This document shows, piece by piece, positions 1-6,083 of a stretch of 6,083 nt of DNA; positions within the stretch are counted from its first letter, which is position 1, and every line of letters starts with the position of its first letter. The position numbers and the translations under genes are program-made. The stretch spans positions 1-6,083 of the forward strand of contig SPBW01000128.1 of assembly GCA_004525685.1 (NCBI GenBank), in the 5' to 3' direction. The notes under the pieces are model-generated. The model was given only the letters and a program-made list of their open reading frames with translations. It did not search any database and had not been told where the DNA came from. Source of the stretch: Candidatus Atribacteria bacterium (lineage in GTDB: Bacteria; Bipolaricaulota; Bipolaricaulia; UBA7950; UBA9294).

Positions 1-840
1 GGAGAGGTGTTTGGGTTCCTCGGGCCGAATGGAGCGGGGAAAACAACGACAGTTCGAATGCTCTCGGCGTTGATTGAGCCAACCAGCGGCTCAGCATCTG
101 TTGGTGGAAGAGCGCTTGGGAGGGAGAATCGGGCGATTCGCCAGAGCGTTGGTGTGTTGACGGAGACTCCCGGGCTCTACAAGCGTCTGTCTGCTTGGGA
201 CAATCTGCTGTTCTTTGCCAAGCTGTATGGCATCGACGCGCCTGAGAAGCAAGTCGAGAAGTATCTGAAGATGTTCGAGCTATGGGACAGGCGAAACGGA
301 CTGGCTGGAACCTTCTCCAAAGGAATGCGCCAGAAACTTGCCCTGGCCCGAGCCCTGCTCCATGAGCCGGAGATCCTGTTTCTTGATGAGCCGACAGCTG
401 GGCTGGATCCAGAAGCCGCCAAGACGGTGCGCGAACTGATCGAGGCCTTGCGCTCCGAAGAGCGAACCATCTTCCTGTGCACGCACAACCTCGATGAAGC
501 CGATCGGCTGTGTGACCGCATTGCTTTATTCAAATCTCGCCTGCTCACAGTCGGGAATCCTCAGTCCCTGAAGGAGAAAATGTATGGCAGGCGGACAGTC
601 ATTCATTTGGCCAACCCAAGAGAAGGAATCGAAAATTCGCTTGATCTGCCTTTCATTACCAAGACGGAGTGGATTGACGGCAGGCTGTTGGTCTCACTTT
701 CTGACCCTGATACAGAGAATCCGGTCCTCATTCGTAAGCTTGTTGAACTCGGAGCTGATGTGCAATTCGTCAGCGAACTGAAGGTGTCTCTCGAAGACCT
801 ATACCTTGACCTGATGGAGGGAAACCATGGATCGTCTTAA
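1..840 (+). CDS. ABC transporter ATP-binding protein (ABC-2 exporter type), 5'-truncated by window edge
   Basis: This is the cytoplasmic ATPase subunit of an ABC exporter; it hydrolyses ATP to drive the permease encoded just downstream. The frame is open from base 1 and enters directly at Walker A, so the true start and about 25-40 residues (including the A-loop) lie outside the window; an internal GTG at position 7 is not the start. Numbering from base 1: Walker A GPNGAGKTT at 8-16, Q-loop region VGVLTETPGLY around 51-61 with Glu55 where Gln is usual, signature FSKGMRQ at 105-111 (a non-LSGGQ form common in this subfamily), Walker B ILFLDEP at 125-131 with catalytic Glu130, D-loop AGLDP, and H-loop His162. 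Residues from about 190 to 279 form a C-terminal extension ending in a LEDLYLDLM-like segment, as in DUF4162-type exporter ATPases. The stop overlaps the permease start by 14 nt. The substrate cannot be read from the sequence; drug, lipid, bacteriocin or sodium export are all possible. Confidence 0.95.
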   Translation, partial: GEVFGFLGPNGAGKTTTVRMLSALIEPTSGSASVGGRALGRENRAIRQSVGVLTETPGLYKRLSAWDNLLFFAKLYGIDAPEKQVEKYLKMFELWDRRNGLAGTFSKGMRQKLALARALLHEPEILFLDEPTAGLDPEAAKTVRELIEALRSEERTIFLCTHNLDEADRLCDRIALFKSRLLTVGNPQSLKEKMYGRRTVIHLANPREGIENSLDLPFITKTEWIDGRLLVSLSDPDTENPVLIRKLVELGADVQFVSELKVSLEDLYLDLMEGNHGSS

Positions 841-1540
841 GGTTCTATTGCTCAAAGAGTGGCGCGAATCCATGCGCAACAAGATGGTGTTGTTTGGTGT
901 CATCTTGCTGCCGATCTTCTTGGTTGGCACATCTGTTTTCATGATCTGGTCTGCTAGAAACGGGAATCCCATTGAACAGATCATTCTCTTTAATACGGCA
1001 CTGATGTACTTCCTTCTCCTGCCAGCGATCATCCCGCTGGCCATTGCCGTCTACTCGATTGTCGGTGAGAAGGAACAGACGACGCTCGAACCGCTGCTAG
1101 CGACTCCGATTTCCGATACCGAGCTGTTCCTTGGCAAGGCACTGGCCAGCGTCATTCCTGCCCTCGTTGTGAATTGGGTGAGCTTCGGTGTCTTCTTGAT
1201 CTTGATTCGTGTTCTCGTGGGAGCTGTTCCCTTGCAGTTGCTGACACCGCCGTGGCTTGCTTCCATTTTCGGACTGTCCCCACTTCTTGCACTGTTCTCC
1301 GTCGGCGTAACTATGATTGTGTCCTCGCGTGCATCTGATGCCCGAGCTGCCTATCAGTTCTCTAGCCTAGCCATTCTGCCAGCCCTGGTTCCGCTGATTG
1401 TCTACAGCACACAGAAGACATTGGTGGACATGAGTTTGATCGCCCTTGAAGGAGCCTTGCTCGTGGTGGCCGACATCGCGATCCTCTATGTCGCTATCAA
1501 GTTGTTCCGGCGGGAGCAGATCCTTACGCGCTGGAAGTAG
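827..1540 (+). CDS. ABC-2 type transporter permease
   Basis: This 237-residue integral membrane protein is the permease partner of the upstream ATPase. The start is ATG at 827, preceded by GGAGG at 816-820 with a 6-nt spacer; it lies inside the end of the ATPase gene, so the two are translationally coupled. Six hydrophobic segments can be drawn at about residues 20-42, 53-79, 105-131, 143-166, 178-194 and 202-226. After helix 2 comes GEKEQTTLEPLLATPISDTELFLGK (81-104 region, key residues E81, E83, T86, E88, P94), a cytoplasmic coupling-type element that is characteristic of ABC-2 permeases. The N-terminus (KEWRESMRNK, 10-19) is the amphipathic, positively charged lead-in typical of the family. 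The C-terminus is basic (FRREQILTRWK), fitting a cytoplasmic end. The length matches short ABC-2 permeases with six helices, so a functional transporter probably needs a homodimer. The cargo is unknown. Confidence 0.93.
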   Translation: MDRLKVLLLKEWRESMRNKMVLFGVILLPIFLVGTSVFMIWSARNGNPIEQIILFNTALMYFLLLPAIIPLAIAVYSIVGEKEQTTLEPLLATPISDTELFLGKALASVIPALVVNWVSFGVFLILIRVLVGAVPLQLLTPPWLASIFGLSPLLALFSVGVTMIVSSRASDARAAYQFSSLAILPALVPLIVYSTQKTLVDMSLIALEGALLVVADIAILYVAIKLFRREQILTRWK

Positions 1541-1548
1541 CGGCTGGG

Positions 1549-1573
1549 GCACAGCGAGCAGACCAGGCTGTGC
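1549..1573 (+). terminator. Inverted repeat after the exporter operon, possible weak terminator
   Basis: GCACAGC at 1549-1555 is perfectly complementary to GCTGTGC at 1567-1573, with an 11-nt loop; two G-U pairs could extend the stem. It starts 9 nt after the permease stop and lies before the next promoter, the right place for an operon terminator. The only T-run (TTTT at 1593-1596) is about 20 nt away, so this is not a canonical intrinsic terminator. It could be a leaky terminator, an mRNA 3'-end stabiliser or chance. Confidence 0.3.
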
Positions 1574-1601
1574 TTGAGATGCTCTAATTGAGTTTTACGC
1601 A

Positions 1602-1610
1602 TGGTATACT
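1602..1610 (+). promoter_or_regulatory. Extended -10 promoter for hydrolase-rsmA
   Basis: TATACT at 1605-1610 matches the sigma70 -10 consensus at five of six positions and is preceded by TG plus one base (1602-1604), making an extended -10. No good -35 exists at a 16-18 bp spacing (CTCTAA at 1582-1587); TTGAGT at 1588 is too close. Extended -10 promoters often work without a -35. Transcription would begin near 1616-1618, giving a leader of about 18 nt with GAGGGGG at 1623-1629 as ribosome binding site, 5 nt before ATG 1635. Confidence 0.55.
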
Positions 1611-1634
1611 TATTCGCCTGTTGAGGGGGAACTC

Positions 1635-3395
1635 ATGAATACGAAGTTATTGCTCTTGCTCGGAGCTGTGCTCGGACTGTTGTTGTTGGCCACGCTCGGC
1701 CCTGGACGGGATCAAGTCGTGCCCGAGGATCCGAGTCAATTGATCGATTCGGCTCACTTCATCCTAGAGCTAAACGGCCTGCCCATCCTTGAAGAGGCCT
1801 ACACCATCGAATTTCATCCTGCTGATGGATACTTGCTTAACTCGCAAGGCTCCATCACGGCGGGCGGGCAGACGATTCGACTGGCACAACAGACGCAATA
1901 CGATCGCAACTTCTTGCCCATCAATTACCAGATGGCTGCGGAAACCCCCTCGGGTCCACAAATCATCTCTGCGCAGATGGGACTGCGCGGATTCAATATG
2001 GATGTGCGCGCCGGCATGTCTATTCAAAGTGCTAAGATCGTTGACACTTCGAACCTCGCTTTGCTTGACAACAACCTGATCGGGCAGTTCGCCGTGCTCT
2101 TGATGGCCATTCGTACCGAGTCGCTGGATCGCACGTTCACAGCTGCGATTCCCCAGGCGCTGCTATCGCTGCCTGCGCACATTGAGGGACCCAACACAGT
2201 CACCTTCTACTCTGGAGAAGCTGAATTCCAAGGCAAGCAGTTCGATCTGCACCTGGGAGATACGGTGATCTCACTCATCGAGTTTGAAGGGCACTTGATT
2301 GGGCTCCGCAATCAGACACAGGGGACCCTGGGCTACGACAAGAACCTCTGCCCTGACGGTATTCGATTCGAGACCGCAGCCGGTGTGGACGAGGTCGGCG
2401 ACGCGATGGAGCGCGATCTCACGTTTGCATCGAATGATCTCACGCTAGCGGGCACGCTTCGGTTGCCCCTCTCGGGGGATGGCCCCTACCCAGCTGCGCT
2501 CCTGATCCATGGCTCGGGCCCCATCGACCGGGATGGCAATGCCATCAACGTTGAGACCGGCGCTGTGGTGATGGAGCTTGATGCCTATCGCCAACTTGCC
2601 GTCGCTCTGTCTGATGCGGGGATTGCCTCTCTGCGTTTCGACAAACGCGGTGTGGGCGAATCCGAGGGAGATGTTTCGCTCGCTGCGCGGGCTGATCTGC
2701 TGGATGACGCACGGGCAGCCATCGAAGCGCTACGCGCGCAGCCAGAGATCGACGCAAGCCGAATCATTCTCATTGGACACAGCGAAGGATCGTACCTGGC
2801 TCCTGTGTTGGCTGTCGAGGATGAGACCATTGCAGGTGTTGTCCTTCTCGCGGGTGCAGCACGACCGCTCGATGCCATCACGCTTTGGCAAGTGGAATCC
2901 CTCCTCAAGAAGCAGGGAATTGAAGGCGAGACGCTTGAGGCGGCCCTAGCACAGCAGAACCAGTACATAGCCTTTGTCGAGGGATCCCAGGGAGAATGGG
3001 CGGACTACACAGCCGACTCACTTCAAGCAGACCTTCCTTGGCTGACTCCCGAAGCTGCGAATCAGCTGAAATCAACGCCACTGGCACTCTCGTGGTTGCG
3101 AGAACACTATCTTGCCGAGCCAGCAGAAGTCATCGCGCAGCTTCAGCAGCCCGTCCTCATCATCTCTGGGGAGAAGGATTCACAAGTCCCCGCCACGGAA
3201 GCCGCCCTGCTAGAAGAGCTGCTTGAGGCCGCAGGGAATCAGGACGTGACAGTGCATGTGCTGCCGGATCTCAATCATCTGCTGAGACATCATCCTGAGG
3301 AGCCGAATCTGACCTATCGTCACATCGATGAGCCGGTTGATGCCCGCGTGACGCAAGCCCTCTCAGAATGGATTGTGGAGCGCTTTGGCTCCTGA
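1635..3395 (+). CDS. Membrane-anchored or secreted alpha/beta hydrolase (esterase/peptidase S9-S33 like) with N-terminal accessory domain
   Basis: This is a 586-residue serine hydrolase. The ATG start is supported by GAGGGGG at 1623-1629. Residues 4-22 are a Leu-rich hydrophobic helix after a Lys, acting as signal peptide or N-terminal anchor; there is no lipobox Cys, so it is not a lipoprotein. Residues about 38-255 form a beta-rich domain I do not recognise with certainty; its pattern (FILELNGLPILEEAYTIEF, later LLDNNLIGQFAVLL) resembles beta-sheet DUF3108-like envelope proteins. The hydrolase domain spans about 260-586: oxyanion-hole HGSG at 292-295, RFDKRGVGES at 334-343, nucleophile elbow GHSEG with Ser383, acid Asp515 in SGEKDSQVP, and His548 in LPDLNHLL. 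The whole triad is present, so the enzyme should be active. The strong match in style is to COG1073/Hydrolase_4 proteins acting on acyl esters or small peptides; the substrate cannot be told. It probably acts outside the cytoplasmic membrane. Its stop lies inside the start region of rsmA. Confidence 0.9.
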   Translation: MNTKLLLLLGAVLGLLLLATLGPGRDQVVPEDPSQLIDSAHFILELNGLPILEEAYTIEFHPADGYLLNSQGSITAGGQTIRLAQQTQYDRNFLPINYQMAAETPSGPQIISAQMGLRGFNMDVRAGMSIQSAKIVDTSNLALLDNNLIGQFAVLLMAIRTESLDRTFTAAIPQALLSLPAHIEGPNTVTFYSGEAEFQGKQFDLHLGDTVISLIEFEGHLIGLRNQTQGTLGYDKNLCPDGIRFETAAGVDEVGDAMERDLTFASNDLTLAGTLRLPLSGDGPYPAALLIHGSGPIDRDGNAINVETGAVVMELDAYRQLAVALSDAGIASLRFDKRGVGESEGDVSLAARADLLDDARAAIEALRAQPEIDASRIILIGHSEGSYLAPVLAVEDETIAGVVLLAGAARPLDAITLWQVESLLKKQGIEGETLEAALAQQNQYIAFVEGSQGEWADYTADSLQADLPWLTPEAANQLKSTPLALSWLREHYLAEPAEVIAQLQQPVLIISGEKDSQVPATEAALLEELLEAAGNQDVTVHVLPDLNHLLRHHPEEPNLTYRHIDEPVDARVTQALSEWIVERFGS

Positions 3396-4257
3396 TCTCC
3401 TGACGGATCAGAGCGTTGTCCGATCCCTGCTGAAAAAGATCGGCGTGAGTCCTGCGAAGCGCCTCGGCCAGAACTTCCTTGTTGACGGGCATGTCGTTTC
3501 CATGATTCGTGAGCATGTGAGTTCGAAGAACCCCGATGTGATCGTCGAGATTGGGCCAGGGTTGGGTGCGCTAACGCAGGCGTTGGTTGAGGTGGCTCCG
3601 TCGGTACTAGCCGTTGAGATCGACAGGAGACTCGCCAAAAGCCTTGAAACGAGGCTGGGCAACCACGCCAATCTTGAGGTGCGTACTTGTGACATCCTTC
3701 AGTTCGACTTCCAGAAGGAATTCGAAGGGCGTTCAGTCCTAGTGTTTGGCAGCCTGCCCTATCGGATCACGGCGCCCATTCTCAAGCATCTGATCAGGCA
3801 TCGCCGTGTCATCACGGATGCATGCCTCATTACACAGCGTGAGGTGGCAGAGAAGATTGCTCATAGTCCCGGGAAGCATGGATCGGCACTCGGTGTTTTC
3901 GTGCACTCCTATGCAGACGTCGCGGCGCTACGGCGTATTGGGAAGACGTCATTCTTTCCTGTTCCCGAGGTTGAGTCGGAGTACTGGGAGCTTTCTTTCT
4001 TGGCTGCGCCACGATTCGCTACCGAAGAACGGGCTTTCTTTACTGTGGTACGGACGCTCTATGGGAATCGTCGCAAGATGGTACGCCGTGCACTGCAGGA
4101 CATCTTGCCTGTAGACCGAATTCATGATGTACTCGCGTCCGCGCAAGTCGACGGCACGGCACGAGGTGAAACTCTCTCTTTCTCGGAGCTGGATTGTCTT
4201 GCACAGCTCTGCCAGCCTCACTTGATCGTGAACGTAGCCGGGAGTGAGATTGACTAG
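3385..4257 (+). CDS. rsmA: 16S rRNA (adenine(1518)-N6/adenine(1519)-N6)-dimethyltransferase RsmA (KsgA)
   Basis: RsmA uses S-adenosylmethionine to dimethylate two adjacent adenines in the 3'-end hairpin of 16S rRNA late in 30S assembly. Numbering from TTG 3385 (290 residues): KRLGQNFLVD around 26-34 (family N-terminal motif), SAM motif I EIGPGLG at 55-61, acidic E78 in AVEID (ribose contact), D103 in CDI (adenine contact), motif IV GSLPY at 122-126, FFPVPEVES at 190-198, then the C-terminal YGNRRKM and GETLSFSELDCLAQL segments. The family norm at motif IV is NLPY; here Ser123 replaces Asn. No ATG fits the N-terminus. Candidate starts are TTG 3373, TTG 3385 (GGAG at 3377-3380, short 4-nt spacer), CTG 3400 and GTG 3445. 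I chose 3385 because it keeps the RSLLKKIGVSPAK stretch that many RsmA proteins carry before LGQNF. The gene overlaps the hydrolase stop by 11 nt and probably shares its mRNA. Confidence 0.95.
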   Translation: MAPDLLTDQSVVRSLLKKIGVSPAKRLGQNFLVDGHVVSMIREHVSSKNPDVIVEIGPGLGALTQALVEVAPSVLAVEIDRRLAKSLETRLGNHANLEVRTCDILQFDFQKEFEGRSVLVFGSLPYRITAPILKHLIRHRRVITDACLITQREVAEKIAHSPGKHGSALGVFVHSYADVAALRRIGKTSFFPVPEVESEYWELSFLAAPRFATEERAFFTVVRTLYGNRRKMVRRALQDILPVDRIHDVLASAQVDGTARGETLSFSELDCLAQLCQPHLIVNVAGSEID

Positions 4258-4466
4258 AGACGCCAACAGCCACATTCATCCTCATGTCTTGGATCTCCCC
4301 ATCCAGTCGGATGCACTTGCGGCATCTGCGAGGTGGCTGCGGAGAGCCGCTGTGGATCTGCCTGCGCCTCCTAATCTCGGCCAAGCGTCCCAATCGCGAA
4401 AAGAGACATAAGAAGGGCGCTTCCCGAAGATGGGGCGTGTATGATCGGCGAATCCTGGCAGATTCC
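4258..4466. other. Intergenic region between rsmA and the 23S promoter, no supported gene
   Basis: I see no tRNA, no 16S 3' end (no anti-Shine-Dalgarno CACCTCC) and no convincing gene here. A 55-codon open frame runs from GTG 4244 to TAA 4411, overlapping the end of rsmA, but shows no recognisable motif. Small hairpins exist (TGGAT 4290-4294 with ATCCA 4301-4305; GGCT 4335-4338 with AGCC 4345-4348), neither followed by a T-run, so no intrinsic terminator for rsmA is evident and read-through towards the 23S gene is possible. TATGAT at 4440-4445 resembles a -10 box but lacks a -35. Confidence 0.5.
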
Positions 4467-4495
4467 TTGACAGCCCATCTGCGCTCGGGTAAAGT
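4467..4495 (+). promoter_or_regulatory. 23S rRNA promoter P1
   Basis: A perfect sigma70 -35 box TTGACA at 4467-4472 is followed by a 17-bp spacer and TAAAGT at 4490-4495 (four of six to consensus). The start would be near 4502, about 110 nt before mature 23S. It is the upstream one of two tandem promoters, a layout common for rRNA genes. No A/T-rich UP element is visible upstream. Confidence 0.6.
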
Positions 4496-4521
4496 TTCCC
4501 CCGTTGTCTCTGATCGATGCC

Positions 4522-4550
4522 TTGACAGGCTTCGGGGACGATGTTAGTAT
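4522..4550 (+). promoter_or_regulatory. 23S rRNA promoter P2 (TTGACA plus extended -10)
   Basis: TTGACA at 4522-4527, a 17-bp spacer, then TAGTAT at 4545-4550 with TG at 4542-4543 making an extended -10. Expected start is about 4556-4558, just before the leader hairpin at 4559, so the transcript would begin almost directly with the antitermination signals. The combination of perfect -35, ideal spacing and extended -10 suggests a strong promoter, as expected for rRNA. Confidence 0.7.
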
Positions 4551-4558
4551 CAAACTCT

Positions 4559-4578
4559 GCGCAGCGAGGTTGCTGCGC
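4559..4578 (+). promoter_or_regulatory. boxB-like hairpin of rRNA leader
   Basis: GCGCAGC at 4559-4565 pairs perfectly with GCTGCGC at 4572-4578 around a 6-nt loop GAGGTT. It directly abuts boxA. In rRNA leaders of E. coli the order is boxB hairpin, boxA, boxC, and this matches. There is no T-run after it, so it is not a terminator. A role in RNA processing or transcript stability is an alternative. Confidence 0.6.
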
Positions 4579-4591
4579 TGCTCCTTGACAA
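4579..4591 (+). promoter_or_regulatory. boxA antitermination element of 23S leader
   Basis: TGCTCCTTGACAA matches the E. coli rRNA boxA TGCTCTTTAACAA at 11 of 13 positions. In known systems boxA RNA binds NusB-NusE (S10) so that RNA polymerase resists Rho-dependent termination over long untranslated rRNA genes. It sits about 20 nt before the 23S 5' end and right after the boxB-like hairpin. Its embedded TTGACA looks like a -35 box, but no -10 follows at 16-18 bp. Confidence 0.75.
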
Positions 4592-4600
4592 GTGAATAGA

Positions 4601-4607
4601 GTGTGTG
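4601..4607 (+). promoter_or_regulatory. GU-rich boxC-like stretch
   Basis: GTGTGTG lies 9 nt after boxA and just before 23S. The E. coli leader has a similar GU-rich boxC at about the same place after boxA. The match is short and low in information, so it counts only as support for the boxB-boxA-boxC reading. Confidence 0.35.
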
Positions 4608-4610
4608 CCG

Positions 4611-6083
<1,473 letters not shown>

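Noticed and set aside
7..9. GTG at 7 as the start of the ABC ATPase
   Set aside because: It lies two codons into an open frame just before Walker A; the family has about 25-40 more residues upstream, so the gene begins outside the window.
2545..2968. Overlapping open frames on both strands inside the hydrolase gene
   Set aside because: They are products of codon bias in the real frame, which contains the full catalytic triad; their translations are Arg/Ser/Pro-rich.
4319..4350. GC-rich inverted repeats as the rsmA terminator
   Set aside because: The stems are only 4-5 bp, no T-run follows, and the arms are common GC words.
4440..4445. TATGAT as a -10 box of an additional upstream 23S promoter
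   Set aside because: No -35-like sequence at 16-18 bp (GCGCTT) and no TGn extension in the right register.
4284..4547. Longer open frames on either strand across the rsmA-23S gap (for example 4284-4547 +, 4371-4631 -)
   Set aside because: They run through the rRNA promoters or into 23S, have Arg/Ser-rich non-protein-like composition and no motif.

Overview
The window is ordinary bacterial chromosome: four densely packed genes on the + strand, then the 5' half of a 23S rRNA gene with its own promoter and leader. The organism is bacterial, of moderate GC, and the 23S sequence is not of the proteobacterial type. The 23S gene is not preceded by a 16S gene. An unlinked 16S/23S arrangement is known in Chloroflexota (for example Dehalococcoidia), Deinococcota, Planctomycetota and others. 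Together with the style of the ABC and hydrolase proteins, this makes Chloroflexota a reasonable but unproven guess. I saw no sign of a mobile element, CRISPR array, tRNA or defence system.

Layout. (1) 1-840 and 827-1540 encode an ABC-2 type exporter: an ATPase cut off by the left window edge and a six-helix permease, overlapping by 14 nt and so translationally coupled. (2) 1541-1634 is a short intergenic gap with a 7-bp inverted repeat, an extended -10 promoter and a strong ribosome binding site. (3) 1635-3395 encodes a membrane-anchored or secreted alpha/beta hydrolase with a large N-terminal domain of unknown role. (4) The rsmA (ksgA) gene, about 3385-4257, encodes the 16S rRNA dimethyladenosine transferase. 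It overlaps the hydrolase stop codon and appears to be co-transcribed with it. (5) 4258-4466 holds no gene I can support. (6) 4467-4610 is an rRNA control region with two sigma70-type promoters (both TTGACA, 17-bp spacers), then a perfect hairpin, a near-consensus boxA and a GU-rich stretch. This is the boxB-boxA-boxC order of rRNA antitermination leaders. (7) 4611-6083 is the 23S rRNA 5' part (domains I and II and the start of III), cut by the right window edge.

How it works together. The exporter pair and the hydrolase both act at the membrane, but the promoter between them suggests separate expression. RsmA and 23S rRNA both serve ribosome production, but the 23S gene has its own promoters. 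The most interesting parts are the compact antitermination leader on a stand-alone 23S gene and the RsmA catalytic motif, which reads GSLPY where NLPY is usual. I did not find a previously undescribed system.
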